Shown piece by piece: positions 43,368 through 50,169 of a stretch of DNA of 50,222 nt. The stretch's first letter is position 1, and the number at the start of each line of letters is the position of its first letter. Position numbers and translations under genes: made by a program. The DNA lies in assembly GCA_964549505.1 (NCBI GenBank), contig CAZJVD010000019.1, positions 1 through 50,222 on the forward strand. The letters are read 5' to 3'. Source of the stretch: CAZJVD01 sp964549505. Lineage in GTDB: Bacteria; Bdellovibrionota; UBA1018; CAZJVD01. The notes under the pieces are model-generated. The model made no database searches. It was given only the letters and a program-made list of their open reading frames with translations, and was not told the origin of the DNA.

Positions 43368-46300
43368 ATGCCGAATTCCACTTTTAAAAAATTTTCTTTT
43401 ACGACCTTTACCGTAATTTTTTTGATCTTTTTTAGTTCTGAAGCGCTTGCAGTTCCGCGAACTCGTTTTTCAGCGCTAGATTGCACCAAAGCGCTTACAG
43501 GTAAATTTCTCGCGCAAAAAACCCAGCCAATTCAGACGGTAGACGATTTATTGTTGGCATTTTCTCGGGGGCTTGAGCCTGATCTTTCCAGTGCGACGGA
43601 ACGTCATGCTTTTGAAATTTACCGAAAAATGCGCTTCGGAGACTCTAAAACAGATCTTCCAGATGGCTTAAAAACGATCGCAAAAGAAACTAAGAGGAAT
43701 CCAGGTCTCAAAAAAGAAAGTTTTCCAAGCGTTGAGCTTTCCATCCAAGACAAGATCTATCCGGTGCCCGAAGATTTAGATCTGTTCATCAAGGCGCAAA
43801 CAAAAAGTGCCGGGCAAACTAAATCCAATCTTTTTCAAATCGACGCCAATGTGGGTGTTTGGAAAAAACTTCTAGGTTATGAAGATAAAGTCGTTATCGG
43901 GAAAAGAATTCCGAAAGATGAACGTGAACGCCTTCAAAAGCAAAGTGAAGAGGAATGGGAAGAATTTTTAGAATCAAAGATTCCAAGAACAACTCGTGCA
44001 GTTTTGGCGGATTCATCAAAAAACGTAATTGAACGATCAAAAATTCTTTTTGTTATTCTTAAAAGTGAAAGAGAAAGAATCATCGTTGAAAAAGGAGATG
44101 TCCGCGCCATTTCTCTAGCAATGGTGGATCTTGTTCATACCGTTGGGTTTCATGACGCAAGTATTGTGAGTCGTTTTAAAAGCACCAGTGGCCTTGAACG
44201 GATCTCGGCTTTCAGGCAAGCCATGGATCAGCGGGACAGTCTCGCAATGCTTTTAGGATACTCCGATCATTTTCTGCAGCTTCTGAAAGAACTCAAAGTC
44301 AGCGCTCCGACTGGCCTTGATCCCGCAAAAAATCTTGCGGAGATTATCGGGTCTTTTGAAGGTCAGGTTCTCTCACAAGCAAAAACCGTAAAAAATTCTG
44401 GCTTTTCACGAACTGTCAGGCAACTGAGCCTTACGGAATCACCCTTTCGATCCGACCTAGGGGGTTCGGATTGTTCGTCCCGGACGTATTTCAGGCGTGC
44501 GCTTGATCCAAATTACAATTACTTCACCATTACGGATGAAGGTGGATTTTCCTCGGGACATGTAACCGTGGTGCTTGGCGAAGCCAAAGAAGGCAGCCAG
44601 AAAATGAAAGTCGCTTTCATTGATAAAATTCAAAACATTCCCATTGTTGATCTTCCTGTGGTGCTCGAGGCGGTGCGACGGGCCACAAAAGAAAAAGGGT
44701 ATGTGCTTGCGCTGCCGGAAGATTTAGGTGACCACAATAGCCAGTCCTATGTGCTTGAGCCGTCGAAAGATGTAGATGGCCATGATGGCCTGTCCAATGA
44801 ACAAGTTACGATTGATTTCGTAAAAGGAAATATCAAAACTGATTCTCGCCGAACGCTCTTAGGTTTCAAACCGCATGCGAATGATTACAAATCAGCTGTA
44901 GGTTATTCGAGGGCCGAACAAAGGCTCGCACTTCACCCAGTAACCGAACTGCTTTTAGGCGATGGTATTGTCCTTTCTTTGAATCCGATCCAAGAACCAT
45001 GGCATTTAAAAGAAGTTTACGGTGCAGATTACAAATTGGATTTAGATCGACTTGTTGAAGCGTCCCATGATCTCAAAAACGGAAGCCTTGAAGATAAGCT
45101 CAGATATATTCCATCACAAAAGGCAATTGAGACGGCTGGTTTGAAACCAGATCGTGCATTTAACGATGTGCTTTTGAGTTGGTTAAAAGATCCCACCCAA
45201 GATTTTAGATTAAGGAAGCAGGCGCTTATCCATCTTTGGCGAGAAAAAGATCAGCGTCTTCCGCAGTTACTAGCCACTTTTAAAAATGGAGATCGTATTA
45301 CTTTATTGCAGAACCTTTTGGACACGCCAAGGTACCGCGATCCTATCCTCACTGATAAAGCGAGTTTATTTGAACTTCTAGTGGTTGCAAGATCCAATAA
45401 GAAGGTCAGGCAAACGCTTTTAGCTCAATTGAGTTCTAAGCATATTTCAAAAATGGAACGAATCTTAGACGCAAAAGATATTTCTGATGAGCGTGCGATG
45501 CAGCTCGTGAAACAGTTAAAATCGATTTACTCGGAACGGGATATAGAAAAAATAGCGCAATTTCAAAATTTAGCTGAAGGAACGTCTCTAGAAGAATGGT
45601 TTAAAGAAGATTTGTATACAGCTTTTGTGGCCCACTTAAATGGAGGAGCGGCAATCGGGCGAGCATTGGCGAAGGGTTTGGCTTCATCAGATACAATGAC
45701 TCAAGAGTTCGCTAGACGGATTTTAGCCGCCTCTTCCACGCCTTCGATGCAAAAATTTAAAATTGTTCAGGCTTTCCATGAAATTGAGCAAGCGCATCCC
45801 ATTTGGGCCAGAATGGACTTTGATCGTGCAATTGAAGCGTGGCTTGCTTCAGATGCGGATCAGGTGCTTAAGGCTGAAGTACTGCTTGCTTATTACGGCG
45901 CAAGTAACCCAAAATTTTCCAAATTTTTTTCGGCGCTTTCTCAGGTCGAGCAAACCACAATTTGGGAAGCTATCGAAAAGAAAAGTTCTGTTCCCCTTTT
46001 CCGTAAATTTGCGCAGTTAAACGGCCTCTTGGAAGAGCTTGATCAAAATACGATCGGTGAAAGTTTTGAGTTCAATACGATTATTGAAGCAGGGAGCCCT
46101 CAAACTTTTACAATGGGAAGTGCGGAAGATGGCGGAACTCGGGAAGTAACACTCACTCGACCATTTTCAATGCAAGCAACAAAGGTAACTCAAGCGCAAT
46201 GGGCGGCAGTAATGGGAGCCAATCCAAGCCGATTTACCGAACATGGGCAACGCGTGCAAATGGGTGATGAAGAAATCAAAATTGATTGGAATCGTCCGGT

Positions 46301-46769
46301 TGAGCAAGTGTCCTGGGAAGATGCCCAGGAATTTATCAAGCGTTTGAATAAAGCAGATTCAAAATTTCGTTATCGTTTAGCAAGTGCGGCTGAACGGGAA
46401 TGTGCCGGACGATCCGGCTCCAAAACACGCTTTTATTTCGGAGATGATGTGAACGAAATCGGAGAATACGGTTGGCACTCCGGTAATTCGAACGGACAAA
46501 CGCAACCAGTTGCAATGCTTAGACCTAATGATTTTGGACTGTACGATATGGCAGGAAATGTTTGGGAATGGACCCAAGATTGGTATGGAGATATTCCTCA
46601 AGGCCCCGTTACTGATCCCCGAGGTCCGCGGTCGGGCGCGTCCCGCGTGGTCCGTGGCGGCGGTTGGGACGGCGGCGCTCAGGGCTGCCGGTCGGCCGGT
46701 CGCTACGGCTGGGGGCCTGATTTTAGCTACAGCTTTGTTGGCTTCCGCCTCGTGAGGACAGAAAAGTAA
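43368..46769 (+). CDS. Very large secreted protein with C-terminal FGE/C-type-lectin-like domain
   Basis: The product has 1133 residues from ATG 43368, with signal peptide MPNSTFKKFSFTTFTVIFLI... ending near ALA. A middle region has SDCSSRTYF (Cys369), SGHVTVVLGE (His398) and VAFIDKI (Asp419), which could be a Cys-His-Asp site of a peptidase-like fold. Residues 500-890 are mostly helical. The end (about 898-1131) is a formylglycine-generating-enzyme-like (SUMF1) domain: TFTMGSAEDGG, RPVEQVSWEDAQEFIKRLN, YRLASAAERECAGR, FGLYDMAGNVWEWTQDW and SRVVRGGGWDGGAQGCRSAGR. It has only one cysteine in the usual two-cysteine copper site, so it is unlikely to be an active FGE. Ligand binding is more probable. 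The final 50 codons differ sharply in base composition (see the variable-region entry). Confidence 0.8.
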   Translation: MPNSTFKKFSFTTFTVIFLIFFSSEALAVPRTRFSALDCTKALTGKFLAQKTQPIQTVDDLLLAFSRGLEPDLSSATERHAFEIYRKMRFGDSKTDLPDGLKTIAKETKRNPGLKKESFPSVELSIQDKIYPVPEDLDLFIKAQTKSAGQTKSNLFQIDANVGVWKKLLGYEDKVVIGKRIPKDERERLQKQSEEEWEEFLESKIPRTTRAVLADSSKNVIERSKILFVILKSERERIIVEKGDVRAISLAMVDLVHTVGFHDASIVSRFKSTSGLERISAFRQAMDQRDSLAMLLGYSDHFLQLLKELKVSAPTGLDPAKNLAEIIGSFEGQVLSQAKTVKNSGFSRTVRQLSLTESPFRSDLGGSDCSSRTYFRRALDPNYNYFTITDEGGFSSGHVTVVLGEAKEGSQKMKVAFIDKIQNIPIVDLPVVLEAVRRATKEKGYVLALPEDLGDHNSQSYVLEPSKDVDGHDGLSNEQVTIDFVKGNIKTDSRRTLLGFKPHANDYKSAVGYSRAEQRLALHPVTELLLGDGIVLSLNPIQEPWHLKEVYGADYKLDLDRLVEASHDLKNGSLEDKLRYIPSQKAIETAGLKPDRAFNDVLLSWLKDPTQDFRLRKQALIHLWREKDQRLPQLLATFKNGDRITLLQNLLDTPRYRDPILTDKASLFELLVVARSNKKVRQTLLAQLSSKHISKMERILDAKDISDERAMQLVKQLKSIYSERDIEKIAQFQNLAEGTSLEEWFKEDLYTAFVAHLNGGAAIGRALAKGLASSDTMTQEFARRILAASSTPSMQKFKIVQAFHEIEQAHPIWARMDFDRAIEAWLASDADQVLKAEVLLAYYGASNPKFSKFFSALSQVEQTTIWEAIEKKSSVPLFRKFAQLNGLLEELDQNTIGESFEFNTIIEAGSPQTFTMGSAEDGGTREVTLTRPFSMQATKVTQAQWAAVMGANPSRFTEHGQRVQMGDEEIKIDWNRPVEQVSWEDAQEFIKRLNKADSKFRYRLASAAERECAGRSGSKTRFYFGDDVNEIGEYGWHSGNSNGQTQPVAMLRPNDFGLYDMAGNVWEWTQDWYGDIPQGPVTDPRGPRSGASRVVRGGGWDGGAQGCRSAGRYGWGPDFSYSFVGFRLVRTEK
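46620..46766 (+). other. Candidate DGR variable region at the end of the FGE-like gene
   Basis: From 46620 the AT-rich gene turns GC-rich; roughly eight of the first 121 bases are A. In many diversity-generating retroelement (DGR) targets the last part of an FGE/C-type-lectin domain reads like RVLRGGSW-NNN-A-N-CRSA-N-R-NNNN-PD-N-NNN-GFRL, with AAC/AAT codons in the template. Here the matching positions are GAC GGC GGC, GGC, GGT, TAC GGC and TTT AGC TAC AGC TTT, each reachable from AAC or AAT by changes at A only. Two codons, TGG and GGG, do not fit. No reverse transcriptase or template repeat is in the window, so this is a hypothesis. Confidence 0.4.
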
Positions 46770-46860
46770 TTCTTTAGCTCTTTTACCCTTTTACTCTTTA
46801 GGCTTTCGAACACCTTCGGGGACAGGTCAAGCTCGACGCCGGAATGTCCGTCAAAGACCT

Positions 46861-46999
46861 TTCCCGTAAGCGCGGGGCCACATGTGCATTGGAGTGGTGG
46901 CGAAAGACGTTATGAGTTCGAAAATCTAGAAAAGCTAATGTCGGACTTTATCCAGGAGTCTGTGGTTGAAGAAAGGCGCTACTACGATGAAACATGCAC
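46861..46999 (+). pseudogene. C-terminal remnant of a TumE-like toxin gene
   Basis: One frame reads PHVHWSGGERRYEFENLEK (about 46877-46936) and then LMSDFIQESVVEERRYYDE (to about 46992). This matches the C-terminal end of TumE/DUF6516-type toxins. A near-copy of its end stands at 49525-49575, just before the HVO_A0114-type gene. Here the frame runs on to GATGAAACATGCACATGAG; an ATG within it would begin a stub antitoxin frame that stops after a few codons. I see no N-terminal half, so it is debris of a second TA module. The remaining 90 bases after the FGE-like gene show nothing recognisable. Confidence 0.5.
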
Positions 47000-47018
47000 A
47001 TGAGTAAAGAGGGCGATC

Positions 47019-47438
47019 TTACGTTTTGAGTTTGTAGTGTTTTCTCAGCAAACCGCGTACCCGATTGAATTGTTTCAGGCACGGCTGATTCCAGTCCATC
47101 GAATCAACAATGATTCGGCTTAGTGAGTCAGACGCTTCTTTTCTGGTGCTCGCTCTCATTTCTATCAACTCAGACTTGATACGATCCAGGTCCCCATGCC
47201 CCTCATTGCTCGCCCTTCTTGCGTCAATATCCTGATCCACGGATTTCATGGCGGATTCGATCTCATCGAGAATCTGCCGACCTCCACCTGGGTGGCCACC
47301 TAGCGGAGCAACACGACCCTCGAAGACATGCGTTCCGCTCTTCAGGGTGAAGGAGTCCAGATGTTTCATCTGGTTTTCTTCAGGGAGGGCAAGGCGGCCT
47401 CGTGCGACTTCAGAATTTTCTATTTTTTCGGGACTCAC
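47019..47438 (-). CDS. Hypothetical protein, perhaps the 3' part of a frameshifted lipoprotein gene
   Basis: A 139-residue charged, probably helical protein from GTG 47438 with no known domain. The GTG overlaps the stop of the short lipoprotein ORF by four bases (GTGA). However, the same frame stays open upstream of the GTG, reading ADTCQFGRFVSPEKIENSE, which looks like natural protein sequence. The lipoprotein ORF could therefore have continued into this frame before an indel around 47480-47500. Two coupled genes remain possible. Confidence 0.45.
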   Translation of the reverse strand: MSPEKIENSEVARGRLALPEENQMKHLDSFTLKSGTHVFEGRVAPLGGHPGGGRQILDEIESAMKSVDQDIDARRASNEGHGDLDRIKSELIEMRASTRKEASDSLSRIIVDSMDWNQPCLKQFNRVRGLLRKHYKLKT

Positions 47439-47626
47439 AAATCTCCCGAACTGACAGGTATCGGCGACGTGTTGGCTAAAAGGTCCGATTTAAGAGCCTT
47501 CGGGTACAACTCGGGAGCTACTTGTTGAGTTGAGCAACCTGAGAGGACTGAAAAACCGAACAGAAGCACCTTCCATATCGGTGTTCGCCGGATAGTATGC
47601 ACGGTCATCAATAGGACGGCCGTCAT
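47435..47626 (-). CDS. Short lipoprotein ORF, possibly truncated by frameshift
   Basis: The product (63 residues) has a lipoprotein signal with lipobox VLSGC (Cys31 or so: WKVLLFGFSVLSGCSTQQ), so it would be lipid-anchored in the envelope. The mature part is only about 33 residues before the stop, which is short for a lipoprotein and supports the frameshift idea described for the downstream gene. The ATG at 47626 overlaps the AbiEii stop by four bases; ATG 47608 is an alternative start. It is thus read with the AbiE pair, though it is not a usual part of such systems. Confidence 0.5.
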   Translation of the reverse strand: MTAVLLMTVHTIRRTPIWKVLLFGFSVLSGCSTQQVAPELYPKALKSDLLANTSPIPVSSGDL

Positions 47627-48522
47627 GCAATTGTCCCGCCATTTTTGGTAGACAAGGTTAGTAATGGGATCGTTTTAAAAAAGTGTTCTACGGTTCTAAA
47701 TCCGTCGTCGAGGTTTTGACCGAGATGACATTCTTCTGCGAGTTTTGAAAATGGCGTGAACCAGCTTTCAGGCGGGGGATCCAGATGTGTCGGAAGGTTG
47801 TGTGTTTTATAACGTTCGAATGTCGCTCTAACAGCGGATCCAAGTTTTCTTAGATCCATTTTCCCTTCACCAATCAACAAACTCATGTCGACGAGATCTT
47901 TCACCCTGGAGTTTGCGTTTTCTCTAGGGCGTGTATAGGCGTGAAGTTTTTCAGCAAATTGCTGTTCCACCGGAATGGCCGGAAACCTCTGCCGAGAGAT
48001 GCCGGCAAATTCCAACCAAGGCAGGGAGACCAATGACTCCAGCGGCTCGATCCAAACATCTCCAATGCCAATATCTAGGTGAAATTTTTCAAATAGCCGT
48101 CCAGCGAGACGCGTTTCGACAAGATAGCGAGCACCGCCATACGGAGCGGCGTTCAGATCCTTGATAGGGCCTGTGATGAGAAAGCGAAAGAAATCGTCAA
48201 GATCTTTATCAGCGTACTCCTGAATAATGAGTTGCAGAGCATCGTGGCGCTCTTCTTCATTCTTTGCGTGGAGACGTAGCTCCTTGAGAGCAAGATCCAC
48301 GTCTTTAGTATTTCGAGCACCTTCTAGTCGGAGCTGCATGGCGTAACCGCCCTTGAGAACCCACTGCATGGGGCTCGAGAAAAGTCGCGCAAGCAAGCGA
48401 TCGAAGGAAACTTGTTTTCGAAGTCTATCAAGGCCAAGCCCCTCTTTCGCAATGGATTTCAGGCGCTCCTCGAGGGCGGTACGAAAGGAGTTTGCCGTAG
48501 AGTATGTTTTTGCCTTAGCCAT
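47623..48522 (-). CDS. AbiEii-type nucleotidyltransferase toxin
   Basis: The product (299 residues) belongs to the AbiEii/AbiGii family, the toxin of type IV TA and phage-abortive-infection systems, related to nucleotidyltransferases. The motif WVLKGGYAMQLRLEGARNTKDVDLAL (54-79) has the GG pair (58-59) and the two aspartates (Asp74, Asp76) of the metal site. The later FAEKLHAYTRPRENANSRVKDLVDMSLL (about 191-218) is the family's second signature. It overlaps the AbiEi gene by eight bases. It would stop growth upon infection unless the antitoxin restrains its expression. Confidence 0.9.
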   Translation of the reverse strand: MAKAKTYSTANSFRTALEERLKSIAKEGLGLDRLRKQVSFDRLLARLFSSPMQWVLKGGYAMQLRLEGARNTKDVDLALKELRLHAKNEEERHDALQLIIQEYADKDLDDFFRFLITGPIKDLNAAPYGGARYLVETRLAGRLFEKFHLDIGIGDVWIEPLESLVSLPWLEFAGISRQRFPAIPVEQQFAEKLHAYTRPRENANSRVKDLVDMSLLIGEGKMDLRKLGSAVRATFERYKTHNLPTHLDPPPESWFTPFSKLAEECHLGQNLDDGFRTVEHFFKTIPLLTLSTKNGGTIA

Positions 48523-49171
48523 ACTTATGCATCGATTTCTGTGAGGGTCCGAGGAGTGTGAGCCAACTCTGAAATTTGTCTTTGATGTCGGCCCGGATTT
48601 TTTCTGATCTGAGTTCGTAGAGCGGAATCAGGCCACGTTCCACTCCTTCAGCAAAAGCCTGTTGGATAAATTCGGGCGAAGTTTGGTTTGCTTCCATTAA
48701 ATTGAGAACGGTCGTAAGCGGTTTTGTGACATTGATGCCATTCCAGGATTGAACGTCCTTCGATTTAAGATCCTGATAGTGCAGAACGAGGACTTTGGGT
48801 GTCTTTGCCCATTTACGAAAAGACTTCGGGACGATCATGTGGATTTTTGCTGGCATCACATCGGAAAGCTCGTAGATCGAAAGTGCTGTTTCATGTCCAT
48901 AGACGCCTTGAGGTTTATCGTCTCGATCACGAGACCATAACGAGTAGAAGGCATATTGAGCTTTGACTTGTTCTTGAGGAAAGTTCTTGAGTCGGTAAAT
49001 GCCTCGGCCTTCGCGGATCCAGATCCCATTTTTGACATGATAAGTGAAGTTGGTGGGTAGGAATCCAACGCTTTCAGCCTGCTTAGCCGTAAAAAAACCC
49101 TGTTGAGAGTCGGCTATCTTGAAAAGCCGAGCAAGTTTTTCCTGAAAATTAGCCGCTTTTGTTTTTTTCAT
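48515..49171 (-). CDS. AbiEi-type antitoxin/repressor
   Basis: The product (218 residues) is the AbiEi partner. The N-terminal winged helix (LFKIADSQQGFFTAKQAESVGFLPTNFTYHVKNGIWIREGRGIYRL, about 17-62) is followed by the family domain with GVYGHETALSIYELSDVMPAKIHMIVPKS and NGINVTKPLTTVLNLM. It represses the promoter and counters AbiEii. ATG 49171 is chosen: AAGAAG lies just upstream, and a TATAAT box is at about 49182-49187 on the same strand; an earlier ATG at 49198 lies in the operator. The repeats at 49178-49246 are likely its binding sites. Confidence 0.9.
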   Translation of the reverse strand: MKKTKAANFQEKLARLFKIADSQQGFFTAKQAESVGFLPTNFTYHVKNGIWIREGRGIYRLKNFPQEQVKAQYAFYSLWSRDRDDKPQGVYGHETALSIYELSDVMPAKIHMIVPKSFRKWAKTPKVLVLHYQDLKSKDVQSWNGINVTKPLTTVLNLMEANQTSPEFIQQAFAEGVERGLIPLYELRSEKIRADIKDKFQSWLTLLGPSQKSMHKYG

Positions 49172-49177
49172 GTTCTT

Positions 49178-49246
49178 CTTATTATATACTAATAACATGC
49201 ATAGTCCAGAACCTGTATGTTTAGCTTATATTATAATAATAACATG
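49178..49246 (-). promoter_or_regulatory. AbiE promoter with two operator-like repeats
   Basis: Two 22-base direct copies (49178-49199 and 49225-49246), 47 bases apart, share CATGTTATTA, TATA and ATAAG on the minus strand. The proximal copy contains the TATAAT box before abiEi. AbiEi proteins are known to repress their promoters by binding repeated sites, so these are good candidates. Confidence 0.55.
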
Positions 49247-49289
49247 ATTGAAGCATATAATTGCCCTTCAGAACCGTCGCGGCGTTTAT

Positions 49290-49353
49290 GAGTTTAAAGC
49301 ATTTCTAAGTACCTTTGATAAAGGTCCGAAGGGCAGCCCTTGTCAAAGGCATA
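49290..49353 (+). pseudogene. Fragment copied from the caspase-like gene
   Basis: These 64 bases match 32682-32745, inside the secreted caspase-like gene, at 57 positions (about 89%). All seven differences are transitions. The reading frame EFKAFLSTFDKGPKGSPCQ is kept but runs into unrelated codons on both sides. It is therefore the remains of a paralogous gene or of a copied segment. Confidence 0.6.
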
Positions 49354-49379
49354 TAGGTGCATTAGCGCAAACATGCCGA

Positions 49380-49408
49380 TTGACTATTATGGGTAGTTAG
49401 CCCATAAT
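49380..49408 (+). promoter_or_regulatory. Promoter with internal palindrome before the TumE-like/HVO_A0114 pair
   Basis: TTGACT (49380-49385) and CATAAT (49403-49408) are 17 bases apart. Between and overlapping them lies TTATGGG-TAGTTAG-CCCATAA, an inverted repeat (49387-49407). This is a compact autoregulated promoter of the TA type, active enough to be kept although the toxin is broken. Confidence 0.6.
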
Positions 49409-49414
49409 ATAAAA

Positions 49415-49612
49415 GTGAAGAGTCGGTCCGAACGTGCAACTTTAGTTCTTCATCAAAAACTGGCTTTAAACTCTGGGCTTGTGAGCGAACGGAAGATTTG
49501 GAAGCTAAGGTCTTCGGAACATTATCGGACTTTATTCAGGAGTCTGCAGTTGAAGAAAGGCGTTACGATGAAAACAAAAAAAATCGTTATTAAATCTAAA
49601 GAAGAATTTGAT
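49415..49612 (+). pseudogene. Internally deleted TumE-like toxin gene
   Basis: The frame from GTG 49415 begins KSRSERATLVLHQKLALNSGLVSERKIWKL, like the N-terminus of TumE/DUF6516 toxins. After about codon 33 the toxin-like C-terminus, FGTLSDFIQESAVEERRYDENKKNRY, continues in another frame from about 49517 to a stop near 49603-49605. The family middle, about half the protein, is missing. A large internal deletion plus frameshift therefore explains the locus. The promoter upstream and the antitoxin gene downstream look intact. Confidence 0.55.
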
Positions 49613-49936
49613 GCTAAGACTCTTAGTTCTGCTAAACGATTAGATCGTGGCGAGAAGGTAAAGTCGCTGAAGGGCGAGTATTTTGAATCGCTTGAGGCGG
49701 TCAGAAACTTTCTTACAGAAAAGCGCCTAGAGCTTTGGCGCGCCATTCGTGATCAGGCACCTAAATCTTTGACTGACCTTGCAAGACTTGTGAAGCGTGA
49801 TTACAAGGACGTTCATCAGGATGTATCGATTTTGGTCGAAGTAGGTTTGGTTGATTTGAGAAAACCCAAAGGTTCGAAAACGCGAGCACTGAGACCAGTG
49901 AGCTTGGTTGATCAGCTTAAGTTTCAGGTGGCATAA
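49568..49936 (+). CDS. HVO_A0114-type HTH protein (antitoxin of TumE-like toxin)
   Basis: The product (122 residues) starts at ATG 49568 inside the end of the toxin remnant, the usual overlap of such pairs. The core RLELWRAIRDQAPKSLTDLARLVKRDYKDVHQDVSILVEVGLVDLRKPKGSKTRALRP (about 58-114) is a MarR-like winged helix with the family's typical wing. The N-terminus has KSKEEFDAKTLSSAKRLDRGEK, as in HVO_A0114 proteins. It would repress the promoter at 49380-49408. With the toxin broken, it may persist as a solitary antitoxin. Confidence 0.8.
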   Translation: MKTKKIVIKSKEEFDAKTLSSAKRLDRGEKVKSLKGEYFESLEAVRNFLTEKRLELWRAIRDQAPKSLTDLARLVKRDYKDVHQDVSILVEVGLVDLRKPKGSKTRALRPVSLVDQLKFQVA

Positions 49937-49971
49937 ATTACGCATTCAGGTGGGTCGGTCATATCCAAGCA

Positions 49972-50169
49972 TAATGGAGGTGACGGTGAGAATCGGTCAA
50001 GCGCTCGGCTTCGCGTCGCTAGCGCTTCCGGCTCAGCCTCCGCCTGACCACCCTCGTCCGCCTTTCGCTCGCTTCACGCTCGCTCAGCCTGCGCAGCAGG
50101 CCGGCGGACTCGCTTCGATTCTCGTTCATCACAATTAAAAAAAAGGCGCTCAGGTGAGCGCCCTTTTTT
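49972..50169 (+). repeat. Terminator repeat, copy 2, with a 109-base insert
   Basis: It begins TAATGGAGGTGACGG (49972-49986), runs through GGTGAGAATCGG and CAAGCGCT to 50005, then has a GC-rich insert (about 50006-50114). It resumes TCGATTCTCG ... to the terminator hairpin. Apart from the insert it is nearly identical to 42200-42274. It is the right boundary of the island. Confidence 0.7.
50145..50169. terminator. Terminator hairpin, second copy
   Basis: The stem GGCGCTCA/TGAGCGCC (50145-50162) is preceded by eight adenines and followed, after one C, by six thymines. It is the same hairpin as the one after kdpE. It would stop transcription of the HVO_A0114-type gene. Confidence 0.85.

Noticed and set aside
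46785..46915. A frame reading QVKLDAGMSVKDLSRKRGAT, resembling a recombinase-type HTH end
   Set aside because: Too short, lacks a start and catalytic motifs, and overlaps the toxin remnant in another frame.
49908..50138. An open frame of 76 codons at the right edge
   Set aside because: It lies over the duplicated terminator element and its GC-rich insert, has a Pro/Ala-rich low-complexity product, and is not preserved in the first copy of the element.
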